64,000 nucleotides of DNA, from positions 143,030 through 207,029 of the forward strand of contig NZ_JROZ02000004.1 of the NCBI RefSeq assembly GCF_000765665.2, in the 5' to 3' direction. The DNA comes from Helicobacter sp. MIT 05-5293 (GTDB lineage: Bacteria > Campylobacterota > Campylobacteria > Campylobacterales > Helicobacteraceae). This document shows positions 1 to 8,884 of this stretch, piece after piece. The number at the start of each line of letters is the position of its first letter. Position 1 is the stretch's first letter. The position numbers were made by a program, and so were the translations under genes. Under the pieces are notes generated by a model, which was given only the letters and a program-made list of their open reading frames with translations, was not told where the DNA came from and made no database searches.

Positions 1-1864
1 CTTTTAACTCCTTGTCATAATCTTTTGCGTTGTTTGCATTGCCGACAATGCGTTTGCGAGAATCTAAAAGCGTTGTGTTTGCACTAAAGATACTGCGCTT
101 TGGCTCAAAGCCTTTCATTTTCACACCGGCAATATCCAAAATACTATGAATCAAATCATCATTCATATAGCGGTGATTTTGCGCTTTTTTGATACGTTGA
201 TACAATGCACGATGTTTGGAGATAAATTCATCAGAGACATACACCATAAAGGGGATTTCAACCATAAAACGCGAGATTTTAGAATCTGAATGTCCAATGA
301 ATGAACGCCAATCATAAATCTCCTCGCCATGATCGCTAAAAAAAATCACAATAGAATCTTTATCTTCAAATCGCTTAATAATCTCACTTAGGACAAAATC
401 CCCATAAAGCACGCTATTGTCATAATGCGCATTTTCTTGCGTGGATTCTGATGGGATTGTGCTCGGGCTAGGTGAATCTCCACCTTGCGGCGTATCTTTT
501 ATGGCTTCGCTGTCAATTTGGCAAAGCATATCTTCAGGCTCAAAGTGAGCAAATTCTGTCGGATAGCGATTATAATATTTGGCGTGATTACCCATTAAAT
601 GCAAAGCAAAAAACCGCCCAAAAGACGATTTGGTGGGATTTTTATCTTGACTTGATTGCAGATTCTCTTCAGGAGATTCTATATAAGAATCAAGTATTTC
701 CAAAATACTCTCGTCAAATTTTGTCGTGCTCATCTTGTCATTGACATTCACAAACTCCACTTCATCGGCGCGTTTGAGGATTGTCGCGGCGGCATTACCA
801 AAAAGACTAACCGGCTCTTGATTGGAAATACTAATGGTGTGATAACCGCCAAGCTTTAGAGAATCTATCAGATTAAGGTATTCATACCATTCCTTGAGCG
901 GTGGGGTGGGATTGGCTTTCTTTTTTGATTTGGGTAAAGGCAAAGTCTCTATACCTTGTGCATTATCTTGATTGGCAAAAGTGAGGGAAAGCGAAAGAGA
1001 TTCGTGTGTCTGGGCATGGGCAGAAATCACATCATTAAAAATCAAAAAATTATCAGGCTTTTGGCTTTTAAGCGATTCTAAAAGCGGCGTAGTCGATAGT
1101 GGATAACCATAAAGGCTAAGTTTATCGCGTTGGGTGGATTCTCCAATCACCAAAACGATATTGCCAATCTTTTGCTTGCTGGGCTTTACCTCAAGACTAT
1201 GAGCGAAACTATCGAATTTTGCATTGAGCTTTTTATACTCTTCAATAAAGCCTTGCGTGCCATTTATCGCGCGATAAATCTGCTTAGTATAATTATAAAG
1301 CATATCCGACCAATCTTCGTTTAAGGGCTTTGTGTGAGTGAAAATCATTACAGCAAGGATAGTAAGATTGACAAAAATCACAGCTCCTAGAATCTTTGGC
1401 GAGATTAACACAGGCTTGATAAGACGCCACAAAATCACTATCGCCACCGCGCTAAGGGCATAGATTCCAAAAAGTGAGGCATCAAGATAGTTTGCTAAGA
1501 AATCCTTGCTTTCTTGAGGATTTGTCTCTAAAGCCACAATGACAAGATAAGAGTTGAGATTCGTATCAAAATGATGAAGCAAAAAAGCATCAATCACAAA
1601 ACAAACACCGCTAAGTGCAAGAATCACACCAACAAATAAATAACACAAACGCTTAGGCAAAAAACTAAGCGCATAAAAGACTAAAAAATAACTCGTAATA
1701 AAAAGCAATTCGCGATAAAAAAATGAGCTAAACCAATACAAATCCCAATGTTTAGTATAGACAAAATATTGAGAACCAAATAAAATAAGGGTGTTAAGGA
1801 AGATTAAAAGGACATAGCTTTTGGCTAAGAATCTATCGTTTAAAACCCTGCTAAATGTAGTCAT
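1..1864 (-). CDS. Phosphoethanolamine transferase (EptA/CptA family), 3' end beyond window
   Basis: Inner-membrane enzyme expected to transfer phosphoethanolamine from phosphatidylethanolamine to lipid A, LPS core or another envelope acceptor. The frame is open from an ATG at 1864 to the left edge (about 620 codons). The first ~190 residues hold about five membrane segments. A periplasmic sulfatase-fold domain follows, with the nucleophile motif GESTQRDKLSLYGY near residue 240 (Thr is the expected nucleophile) and the metal motif SDHGEE near residue 508. The motif resembles CptA/EptC more than classical EptA. The start overlaps the stop of the upstream permease gene (ATGA), which implies translational coupling. 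The acceptor cannot be read from sequence. Confidence 0.85.
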   Translation of the reverse strand, partial: MTTFSRVLNDRFLAKSYVLLIFLNTLILFGSQYFVYTKHWDLYWFSSFFYRELLFITSYFLVFYALSFLPKRLCYLFVGVILALSGVCFVIDAFLLHHFDTNLNSYLVIVALETNPQESKDFLANYLDASLFGIYALSAVAIVILWRLIKPVLISPKILGAVIFVNLTILAVMIFTHTKPLNEDWSDMLYNYTKQIYRAINGTQGFIEEYKKLNAKFDSFAHSLEVKPSKQKIGNIVLVIGESTQRDKLSLYGYPLSTTPLLESLKSQKPDNFLIFNDVISAHAQTHESLSLSLTFANQDNAQGIETLPLPKSKKKANPTPPLKEWYEYLNLIDSLKLGGYHTISISNQEPVSLFGNAAATILKRADEVEFVNVNDKMSTTKFDESILEILDSYIESPEENLQSSQDKNPTKSSFGRFFALHLMGNHAKYYNRYPTEFAHFEPEDMLCQIDSEAIKDTPQGGDSPSPSTIPSESTQENAHYDNSVLYGDFVLSEIIKRFEDKDSIVIFFSDHGEEIYDWRSFIGHSDSKISRFMVEIPFMVYVSDEFISKHRALYQRIKKAQNHRYMNDDLIHSILDIAGVKMKGFEPKRSIFSANTTLLDSRKRIVGNANNAKDYDKELK

Positions 1865-2595
1865 TCCAATTCAAGCTTATAAATGATCAAAAATCGTGCG
1901 CCAAGATAGAAAAGAATACTAAACACCACATCAAGTAAAAGGGACAAAGAGCTATTGTCAAACCATATCATAAGCGCATTTTGCTCAAAGTCTGAAATAA
2001 TGATTGAAAAACCAAGAATCTTTTTGATGATAAAAATCACAAGAGCTAACAAGAAGCCCTTAATAAATACAAAGGAACGCACTTGAAGGGCATTTAACAA
2101 TGCAGTAATAAAAAGAATAAAACAAATCCAAAAAATAGTCGAAATCGTGTGATAAAACACAAAAGAATCCACAAATGTTTTGGGAGATACATTGCGTCCA
2201 TTATCGACAAACATAATGATAAATTGTCCCAAAATGATTCCAGCAACAATCCAAAATGTATAAGTAAAGATTTTAGAAAGCAAAATCGCATCAAGACTCA
2301 CAGGAAGTGTCAGCGTAAGGTATCCTTGTGCGCCAAAAATCTCACGCCAAAAAGTATGAAATACCCGCAAAACTAAAATGACAAAGAAAGCAGCAAAGCT
2401 TGCGACACTTATAAAACCAACCACTAGCTCAAGCCAATCAAAGCTACTAAAAAGCACAATATTATTGCGGTCTGGGACAATAATAACAAGACAAAAACAA
2501 ACCATACCTAAGACATAAGTAAAAAGCAAAGACTTTGCACTTGATAAAAGCTCATATTTGAATAAATTGAAAAAATCTCTTAGAAAGCCTTTCAT
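1861..2595 (-). CDS. ABC-2 type transporter permease subunit
   Basis: Integral membrane protein of 244 residues with about six hydrophobic segments and no soluble domain, typical of ABC-2 export permeases. It overlaps the ATPase gene upstream (2592-2595) and the phosphoethanolamine transferase gene downstream by ATGA junctions, so the three genes look like one translationally coupled operon. The permease and the ATPase should form the exporter. The substrate is unknown. The tight link to an envelope-modifying transferase suggests a lipid, peptide or envelope role, but this is inference. Confidence 0.75.
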   Translation of the reverse strand: MKGFLRDFFNLFKYELLSSAKSLLFTYVLGMVCFCLVIIVPDRNNIVLFSSFDWLELVVGFISVASFAAFFVILVLRVFHTFWREIFGAQGYLTLTLPVSLDAILLSKIFTYTFWIVAGIILGQFIIMFVDNGRNVSPKTFVDSFVFYHTISTIFWICFILFITALLNALQVRSFVFIKGFLLALVIFIIKKILGFSIIISDFEQNALMIWFDNSSLSLLLDVVFSILFYLGARFLIIYKLELE

Positions 2596-3341
2596 AATGC
2601 CTCTCCGTATTGTGATGAGATTTGCTGCTTTTGGTTGATTTTTGCCTTAAAGTCGCTTTTAAATGCTTCCTCAAGATGAGGTTGGTCAGCAGAAATGATG
2701 CGATCTATACTCTCATAACGCAAAATTTCTCCCTCGTAGAGAAAAATCGCATCATTCAGAATCTTCTGTGCATCGTGGATAAGATGTGTAGCAAGCAAAA
2801 TACTTGCATCAGCATTTGCATAGCGAGAAATCAGCTCAAAAACTTGCTCACGCGCTAGAGGATCGACTCCCGCAATCGGCTCATCAAAAATATAGATTTT
2901 TGCGCGGCGAGAAAGCGTGAGAAGCAAGTGAAGCTTTTCGATTGTGCCTTTAGACATTGATTTGACTGGGCGATTAGTGGGAATCTGAAGAACATTGATG
3001 ATTTCTTTAGCTTGTGTGCTGTCAAAGTCTGCATAAAAAGTCTCGAAAAACTTCACGCATTCAAACGCATTCATTGCGGGATTAAGGATATTTCTATCAG
3101 GCAAGTAAGCCACGATAGACTTTGTTTGTATGCCGGGTTTGAATCCGTCAATATAAACCTCTCCTTCATATTGTTGCAAAAGCCCTACGAGAATTTTAAT
3201 CATTGTTGTTTTACCACAACCATTAGGTCCTAATAATCCGACTATCCGACCTTGCGGAATCTCTAAATTCACATTTCTAAGAGCCGTAACATTTTTATAA
3301 GTTTTAGTGAGAGAAACGATACGAACGAGAGGAGAGTTCAT
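2592..3341 (-). CDS. ABC transporter ATP-binding protein
   Basis: Cytoplasmic ATPase of 249 residues that powers the adjacent ABC-2 permease. Visible motifs are Walker A GPNGCGKT at residues 38-45, a signature of the form SMSKGT at 128-133 (in place of LSGGQ, as in several ABC-2 exporter ATPases), Walker B IYIFDEP near 149-155 and the switch His in LLATH at 186. The C-terminal ~50 residues are a basic, Gln-rich extension. It is the first gene of the three-gene operon. The nearest upstream gene in this direction is rpsU, separated by about 117 bases. Confidence 0.85.
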   Translation of the reverse strand: MNSPLVRIVSLTKTYKNVTALRNVNLEIPQGRIVGLLGPNGCGKTTMIKILVGLLQQYEGEVYIDGFKPGIQTKSIVAYLPDRNILNPAMNAFECVKFFETFYADFDSTQAKEIINVLQIPTNRPVKSMSKGTIEKLHLLLTLSRRAKIYIFDEPIAGVDPLAREQVFELISRYANADASILLATHLIHDAQKILNDAIFLYEGEILRYESIDRIISADQPHLEEAFKSDFKAKINQKQQISSQYGEAL

Positions 3342-3426
3342 CGCAAATCCTAATTTTATTTTTTATGATTATAGTGAAATAAAAGCAACGATTAAGCAAT
3401 TGTGTCAGTAAAAAATGAAGCGAAGT

Positions 3427-3459
3427 AAATCAAATTACGCTTAAAGCGCAATTTGATTT
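3427..3459 (-). terminator. Hairpin terminator after rpsU
   Basis: A perfect 10-bp inverted repeat (AAATCAAATT / AATTTGATTT) encloses a GC-containing inner stem (CGCT/AGCG). It abuts the rpsU stop codon. On the minus strand a run of T follows only about 12 bases after the stem, so this is a strong hairpin with an imperfect U-tract. Confidence 0.55.
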
Positions 3460-3671
3460 TAGAGTTTAGATTCGTAGCGTCTAAGCATATAAAGTCGTTT
3501 GAGCATTTTCTTCTTAGCGTTGATTTTTTGTTTTTTACGCTTTTCAGTTTTTGATTCAAAAAACCTTCGAGCTCGCACCTCTGTTACAACAAGATTTCGA
3601 TCTGTTTGTTTTTTGAACTTTCTGTATGCTTCTTCAAACGATTCACCTTCTTTAACTTTGATACCGGGCAT
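3459..3671 (-). CDS. rpsU: 30S ribosomal protein bS21
   Basis: Small basic protein of 70 residues, the usual length for bS21, which binds the 30S subunit near the anti-Shine-Dalgarno region. It starts [20 protein letters not shown], diagnostic of the family, and the C-terminal half is Arg/Lys-rich. The start is an ATG preceded by a GAAAGTAGGTG-like ribosome-binding region. It is monocistronic, with a strong hairpin at its stop codon and a tRNA gene on the opposite strand upstream. Confidence 0.95.
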   Translation of the reverse strand: MPGIKVKEGESFEEAYRKFKKQTDRNLVVTEVRARRFFESKTEKRKKQKINAKKKMLKRLYMLRRYESKL

Positions 3672-3803
3672 CTAATCACCTACTTTCTTTAAAATGTAAA
3701 AAAGATTCAGATTATAACAAATTTTATTTAAATTTGAAGTGAGTTTTAAGGATTTTTAGCTAGAATTTCAAATTTAGATCGTTTAATTGATTTAAGAATA
3801 CAA

Positions 3804-3880
3804 GTGCTCGTAGCTCAGCTGAATAGAGCAACAGGTTGCGGTCCTGTAGGTCGGGGGTTTGAATCCCTCCGAGCATACCA
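3804..3880 (+). tRNA. tRNA-Arg (anticodon GCG)
   Basis: Full cloverleaf of 77 nt with encoded CCA. The acceptor stem is GTGCTCG/CGAGCAT (G1-U72 wobble), the D-stem GCTC/GAGC, the anticodon stem ACAGG/CCTGT around loop TTGCGGT, and the T-loop TTTGAAT. The anticodon in loop positions 3-5 is GCG, which reads CGC and CGU. Most bacteria decode these codons with an ACG (inosine) tRNA. Confidence 0.95.
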
Positions 3881-3986
3881 TATCTTTGATACCCTACTTT
3901 TGATTTTCAACACTATTTTAGCCATTATTAAATTCTTTTGTTTGTATTTATAGAATCTTAATTTACTAAATTCGATTCTGAACGAT

Positions 3987-4481
3987 TTATGCGTTGATTT
4001 CGCAATCACCACTACCTATGACTTCTTTTTCAAGACCTGTTGCAATGACTGTCGCACGCACAAAATCCTGTGGTATATCATTCAATGTTATTACTCTAAA
4101 AACGATTGCTGCCTCATTTTCTCCGATTGCATTAACAATCTCCATTGCTTCAAGAAGTCCCAAGAAAGGATAGTTGCCGTGTGTCTCAAAATTAACAAGT
4201 ATGCCCATTGCGCCATTAATAGAAATATTATCCGGAGATTCTATTGCCATACGCACAGCATGAGAGGCAGCACCATCTCCACTTGATTCACCAATACCCA
4301 TTAACGCTAGACCTTTATAGCTCATAACCTTTTGGATATCGACAAAATCTACCTCAAGGTCATGAGGTGAATCAGTCATAGCAAGATAACTCACCGTATT
4401 AGAGTCGCCACCGCCAACACCAATGGCAGAAATAACCCAACCTTGATTTACTACGCGAATGTCTAAATCAACTTCTTGCAT
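3987..4481 (-). pseudogene. Internally deleted tandem duplicate of ftsZ
   Basis: Open frame of 164 codons lying 32 bases downstream of ftsZ and clearly derived from it. Residues 1-40 match FtsZ 1-40 and the remainder matches FtsZ from about residue 211 to 335. The missing ~170 residues include the GGGTGTG nucleotide-binding signature, so it cannot be a GTPase. The T7-loop equivalent reads EVDFVD instead of NVDFAD, and the conserved C-terminal peptide of FtsZ is absent (it ends GDCEINA). Smaller differences are all frame-preserving (loss of LF after ESP; DAN to EN). No good ribosome-binding site precedes its ATG. It is either a decaying copy or a small FtsZ-like protein. Confidence 0.75.
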
Positions 4482-4513
4482 ATTTTCAATTAATCCAATT
4501 TGCTAGTATAATA

Positions 4514-5680
4514 TCAGTCTTTTTGGTTACGCAAATAGGTTGGCACATCAATGCTATCGTGCTCATCTGTGAGCAAACGAAACTCATCACCACTCACTTT
4601 TCTTCTCTGTATATCAATAATGAGATCGCGAGATTGTTCTAAACTTTTTTGGCTAGTATGGGTTTTAGAAGAAGATTCACAATCACTACCTCCTACAACT
4701 TCTTTCTCAAAGCCTGTTGCAACGATTGTTACACGCACAAAATCCTGTGGTATATCATTCAATGTTCTTGTTCCAAATACGATTGCTGCCTCATTTGCAT
4801 CTCCGATTGCATTAACAATCTCCATTGCTTCCTGAATTTCCAAAAGAGGATAGTTGCTGTGTATCTCAAAATTGACAAGTATGCCCATTGCGCCATTAAT
4901 AGAAATATTATCAAAAAGCGGAGATTCTATTGCCATACGCACAGCATGAGAGGCAGCACCATCTCCACTTGATTCACCAATACCCATTAACGCTAGACCT
5001 TTATAACTCATAACAGTTTGGACATCAGCAAAATCTACATTAATGTCATGCGCGCTATGTTCTAAAATAACACCTGAAATCCCATTAACTGCTCTAGCAA
5101 GGACATCATTAACCATATTAAAACTTTCGCGTAAGCCATAATTTTTAGGAATAATAGATAAAAGACGATCATTAGGAATTACAATTAAACAATCACTTTC
5201 TAGTTTTAAATTTCTTAATCCTTCTTCAGCAAGACGAGAACGTTTCATACCCTCCATTTTAAAAGGTTTGGTGATAATAGAAATTGTCAATGCGCCTACT
5301 TCTTTTGCGGCTTTGGCAATGACTGGTGCAGCACCTGTGCCTGTGCCACCACCCAATCCTGCAGAAATAAAAACAATATCTGAATCTGCTAATACAGCTT
5401 TAATCTCTTCATAAGTTTCTTCCGCTGCTCTTTTTCCAATTTCTGGTTGCATTCCTGCACCCAATCCCTTAGTAAGCTTCTCTCCAAGTTTCATTTTGAC
5501 AGCAGCATTAGTGCTTTGTAAATGCTGAATATCAGTATTGGCAGCAATAAGCCTTATAGCATTATGTGGATTAGTTGTGGTAAGATAACTCACCATATTA
5601 GAACCGCCACCGCCAACACCAATGACAGAAATAACCGCGCCTTGATTTACTTCGTGAATGTCCAAATTAATTTCTTCCAT
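4514..5680 (-). CDS. ftsZ: Cell division protein FtsZ
   Basis: Tubulin-like GTPase that forms the Z-ring. It has 388 residues, normal for the family. Visible features are the N-terminal VGGGGSN loop (22-28), the GTP signature GGGTGTG (110-116), the T7 catalytic loop NVDFADV (214-220) and a conserved C-terminal peptide with the core DVPTYLR (378-384) that should bind FtsA. The ATG is preceded by AAAGGAT. It follows ftsA by 10 bases in the epsilonproteobacterial order ppiD-ftsA-ftsZ. A deleted second copy lies immediately downstream. Confidence 0.97.
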   Translation of the reverse strand: MEEINLDIHEVNQGAVISVIGVGGGGSNMVSYLTTTNPHNAIRLIAANTDIQHLQSTNAAVKMKLGEKLTKGLGAGMQPEIGKRAAEETYEEIKAVLADSDIVFISAGLGGGTGTGAAPVIAKAAKEVGALTISIITKPFKMEGMKRSRLAEEGLRNLKLESDCLIVIPNDRLLSIIPKNYGLRESFNMVNDVLARAVNGISGVILEHSAHDINVDFADVQTVMSYKGLALMGIGESSGDGAASHAVRMAIESPLFDNISINGAMGILVNFEIHSNYPLLEIQEAMEIVNAIGDANEAAIVFGTRTLNDIPQDFVRVTIVATGFEKEVVGGSDCESSSKTHTSQKSLEQSRDLIIDIQRRKVSGDEFRLLTDEHDSIDVPTYLRNQKD

Positions 5681-5690
5681 ATCTTATCCT

Positions 5691-7073
5691 TTAAAATAGT
5701 TGGCTAAGCCATTTCCAGAATCTAATGAATATATTGTCATGCCTATCCCCATCAGAAGTCTTAATCTGTGAAAGATCACTTTTGTGAATAATATGAGGAG
5801 CATTTTGTGTCGTTATTGCAATATCTTGCACATTATGTTCTTTTGATAGCTCAATATTACCTATACCATTTGTGTCTGCAACAAGATTACTCTTTCGGTA
5901 GCGCATCTTCTTTTCACAATCCATTTCATAATTCGTATGTTGTCCAGCACCATGAAGTATCAAGCCTATTGCAGTAGCACTATGCGTCCCTTTTAATCCG
6001 TCAAAAAGCCCATCTATAGAAACAGGCTTTGAGATTCTCACCGGCTTACGGAATATGCTTGATGCAAATTCTTGCATTCCTTCAAGATTTGCCATACCCC
6101 CAGTTAGGGTAATACCTGCGCCAATCTTTTCTCTCAAACCACTTTTTTCGATACTCTTTGCCAAAAGTAATAAAGTTTCTTCCACTCTCGCGGAAATCAC
6201 GGTATGTATAATTTCAAGATTGACTTTATTTGTAGCAGATTCATTTGCCATAATAGGAATCTCCAAAGCTTTATCCTTGTCCTCATCACTCAAGATTAAT
6301 TTACCATAATCTGTCTTAATCTTTTCTGCAGTGCTTGGGTGTGTATTAAGAGCCGTAGCTAAGTCAATCGTGATATTATTAGAACCCACGCTAAGAAAAT
6401 CACTATAACGCATTGAATAACCATTATGAATCATTAAATCACAAGTCTGCCCGCCCATATCAATACACGCTACACCCAAATCTTTTTCTTCATTCGTTAA
6501 AACAGCGATAGATGAAGCATAAGCACTTAAAACGATATTGTCAATCTCTATACCGCTTGAACGCACAGCTTTCTTTAGATTCTCTAATGCCGCTTTTTTA
6601 GCTGTTATAATATGCACAAATACCTCTAAACGCGATGCGCTCATACCCATTGGATCTTCTGCGGGATTCTGATCGTCAAGCCTAAATTCATAAGGCAATG
6701 CGTGAATCAAGGTGTGATCATCGGGAATAAGGGCATTATAAATGGCTGATTGCATTGCACGATTAATTTCTTTTAATCCAATCTCATTGTTAGGCACATT
6801 TGCCACTGCTGAAGATCTTAGGCTTTTTGTATAAGCACCAGATAGTGATACAATAGCCTTTTCTACATTTGTCCCTGCCACGCGCTTGGCATCATTTACA
6901 GAATTTCTAATGGCTTGCGAAGCTTGCTCAATGTTTGTGATAGAACCCTTTCTGATTCCTTCAGCTTTATGAAAACCTGTGCCTATAATATAAGGAACAC
7001 CATCTTTAATATCTGCAATGATCGAACAAATTTTGGTAGAACCAATATCAATGCCTAATATGGTCTGATTCAC
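5691..7073 (-). CDS. ftsA: Cell division protein FtsA
   Basis: Actin-fold ATPase of 460 residues that tethers FtsZ to the inner membrane. The N-terminus has the phosphate-1 motif GIDIGSTKI, the middle holds the FtsA-specific SHS2 region, and ITLTGGMANLEGM is the adenosine motif near residue 315. The C-terminus ends in an amphipathic helix (FIRFWKWLSQLF), the expected membrane-targeting sequence. The start codon is GTG at 7073. The ppiD stop TGA lies within the GAGG ribosome-binding region of ftsA, so the two are probably coupled. Confidence 0.96.
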   Translation of the reverse strand: MNQTILGIDIGSTKICSIIADIKDGVPYIIGTGFHKAEGIRKGSITNIEQASQAIRNSVNDAKRVAGTNVEKAIVSLSGAYTKSLRSSAVANVPNNEIGLKEINRAMQSAIYNALIPDDHTLIHALPYEFRLDDQNPAEDPMGMSASRLEVFVHIITAKKAALENLKKAVRSSGIEIDNIVLSAYASSIAVLTNEEKDLGVACIDMGGQTCDLMIHNGYSMRYSDFLSVGSNNITIDLATALNTHPSTAEKIKTDYGKLILSDEDKDKALEIPIMANESATNKVNLEIIHTVISARVEETLLLLAKSIEKSGLREKIGAGITLTGGMANLEGMQEFASSIFRKPVRISKPVSIDGLFDGLKGTHSATAIGLILHGAGQHTNYEMDCEKKMRYRKSNLVADTNGIGNIELSKEHNVQDIAITTQNAPHIIHKSDLSQIKTSDGDRHDNIFIRFWKWLSQLF

Positions 7074-7083
7074 TGCTTATACC

Positions 7084-8577
7084 TCACTTATCCAAATCTA
7101 TATACATTGTGGTTTTATAACGTTTACCTAAATAGACCATTAATGTCTCGGCTATTATACCGTATTTCACATTTTTAGCTACTACATCAAAATCAACCGC
7201 TTGTAAAGGCATCACTGCTTGCTCCAAAATACGATACATCACAGCTTTATCTTCAAAAAGCACATATCCTTCTTTTTGATTGCTGCTAAAAACTTGATTA
7301 AGAAAATGTGCTTTTTGTGTCGTATCTAGATTTTCAATTGTGCCATTATAATACTTATTCACAAACCCAATATCTTTGCCCTTAAATGTGGAGATACTTT
7401 CTTGCGCAATCTTAATCAATTCTTGATGTCTCTTATATTTTTTAAATGCCTCATTTACCTCGTTTCTCGCTTCATCAAAACTTTTATCCACACTCTCTGT
7501 TTTATCAAGAATCTTCAAAGTTACATAACCCTTATCTGCCTCGATTGGTCGGAGCGTCTGTCCTTTTTGAGCAACCTTCATATCTGCGACTACCAAATCT
7601 ACACCATTTTTAATAAAATAGTGATCATTTTCATCAAAATGAGTTTCCTCGCCTTTTTTCTTGCCATCACGCAAAGCAATATATTCTCGCTTTGCCACAC
7701 TTTCAGCCTTGCTTTTTTGAACATCTCTCAATACGAGATCTTTTGCTTCATCGAAGCTCATCAAATGCCCATCTTCATTGAAATAGTCGGTCTTGAAATC
7801 ATTGTAATGCTCTAGAAGCTCTTCCTCTTGTGGATTCTGCTCACTATAGGGGACAAGGATATATTCGACATGAAAAGCCATAGGAGTCTTCCATTGACTT
7901 GCATTCTTTAACCAAAACTCCTTTACCTCATCTTCTTTGACATCAAAAGATATTTGGCTAGTAGGGATTATTCCTACCATTAATCTATCATAAATTGAAG
8001 AAGCCATTTTTAGAGAGGAAACTTCAAGTGGTGTAATATGCACAAGAGGCTGCTCGGTATTGAGATTCATTACACCAAGTAACTTTTGTATCAGTAAAAC
8101 TTTGCGTATGCTCTCCTCAAACTCATCAGTGCGCATCTGACGATCACGGAGAGATTGTTTATAAATTTCGCTACTGAATCGTCCTTGATCATCGACATAG
8201 ACATTAGCATTAATAATTTCATTGCTAACTTCTTGATCACTGACTTCCAAACCCAAATCTTGTGCAAAATTAAGCAATTGTGTCTGCTGGATTAGTCTTT
8301 GTAAAGCAATTTTAGGCAAACCGAGCTGCTTAGCTTGCGCCTCATCTAAAATACCTCCAAGCTGCGGTATGCGCGAATATTCATTATAGACTTCATTATA
8401 AGCGCGTTGATATTCTGCAAAATGTATATCGATATGTCCCACAGTGGCAACTTTATCGTTACTTGAACCAAAACCATAAGAACCCCAATTCACCATTCCA
8501 GCACCAATAAAAGCAATAGCACTGATCCAAATTGTAATTACCAACCACTTTTTATGCTTTTGCATCCAAGTAATCAT
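7084..8577 (-). CDS. ppiD: PpiD/SurA_N-type periplasmic folding factor
   Basis: Inner-membrane-anchored periplasmic chaperone or prolyl isomerase, 497 residues from the ATG at 8577. A TTG three codons upstream is a less likely start. One N-terminal membrane segment (about residues 10-32) is followed by a SurA_N-like region (asymmetric helices with QLGLPKIALQRLIQQ). The central part is a divergent rotamase-like domain without a clear parvulin signature, and a second helical lobe follows. Homologues occupy the same place upstream of ftsA in H. pylori (HP0977). The link to division is positional; the chaperone role follows from the family. Confidence 0.8.
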   Translation of the reverse strand: MITWMQKHKKWLVITIWISAIAFIGAGMVNWGSYGFGSSNDKVATVGHIDIHFAEYQRAYNEVYNEYSRIPQLGGILDEAQAKQLGLPKIALQRLIQQTQLLNFAQDLGLEVSDQEVSNEIINANVYVDDQGRFSSEIYKQSLRDRQMRTDEFEESIRKVLLIQKLLGVMNLNTEQPLVHITPLEVSSLKMASSIYDRLMVGIIPTSQISFDVKEDEVKEFWLKNASQWKTPMAFHVEYILVPYSEQNPQEEELLEHYNDFKTDYFNEDGHLMSFDEAKDLVLRDVQKSKAESVAKREYIALRDGKKKGEETHFDENDHYFIKNGVDLVVADMKVAQKGQTLRPIEADKGYVTLKILDKTESVDKSFDEARNEVNEAFKKYKRHQELIKIAQESISTFKGKDIGFVNKYYNGTIENLDTTQKAHFLNQVFSSNQKEGYVLFEDKAVMYRILEQAVMPLQAVDFDVVAKNVKYGIIAETLMVYLGKRYKTTMYIDLDK

Positions 8578-8625
8578 TAAAGCCAAACCTTTTAAATGTT
8601 TTAATATTTTTTAAGTATAAGGGTT

Positions 8626-8634
8626 ATTATAGCA
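8626..8634 (-). promoter_or_regulatory. Extended -10 promoter of ppiD-ftsA-ftsZ
   Basis: On the minus strand TGC directly precedes TATAAT, an extended -10 element about 50 bases upstream of the ppiD start. No convincing -35 is visible, which is common for Helicobacter housekeeping promoters. Confidence 0.5.
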
Positions 8635-8667
8635 CAAAAAGCCAATCTAAAAAGGCTCTTTTGTTAA
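8634..8667 (-). terminator. Candidate terminator after rodA-tRNA transcript
   Basis: An inverted repeat (AGCC/GGCT extended by ACAAAA/TTTTGT with one bulge) is followed on the minus strand by a short T run. It lies between the tRNA gene and the ppiD promoter and could end the rodA-tRNA transcript. Confidence 0.35.
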
Positions 8668-8730
8668 TATTCATCGAAATAAAAACAGCAAAATAATGTT
8701 TTGGAGATTCTAAAAAATCACAGAAATATC

Positions 8731-8770
8731 ATCAAGACTCAACCTTTAAAAGATTAAGTCTTGATTTTTT
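8731..8770. terminator. Hairpin between tRNA and ppiD
   Basis: A 9-bp perfect inverted repeat (ATCAAGACT / AGTCTTGAT) has an 17-nt loop and is followed on the plus strand by T6. For the minus-strand tRNA transcript it is a hairpin without a perfect U-tract. It may act as a 3' stabiliser or terminator. Confidence 0.4.
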
Positions 8771-8807
8771 AATATTGATGATTAAGTAATACTCTTAAAA
8801 GTTTTTA

Positions 8808-8884
8808 TGGTGGACCTTGCAGGATTTGAACCTGCGACCAATCGGTTATGAGCCGAGTGCTCTGACCAGCTGAGCTAAAGGTCC
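8808..8884 (-). tRNA. tRNA with CAU anticodon (elongator Met or Ile2)
   Basis: Full cloverleaf of 77 nt with encoded CCA: acceptor GGACCTT/AAGGTCC, D-stem GCTC/GAGC, anticodon loop CTCATAA, T-loop TTCAAAT. The paired 1-72 position excludes initiator tRNA. Whether it is elongator Met or lysidine-modified Ile2 cannot be settled by eye; the variable-loop and T-stem region resembles Ile2. The upstream rodA frame runs into this gene and stops at the TAA in its anticodon loop. Confidence 0.93.

Noticed and set aside
472..859. Short plus-strand frames at the left edge
   Set aside because: They lie opposite the open phosphoethanolamine transferase frame, which carries clear catalytic motifs on the minus strand.
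3815..4012. Minus-strand frame across tRNA-Arg
   Set aside because: Its C-terminal sequence is the well-known spurious translation of an antisense tRNA.
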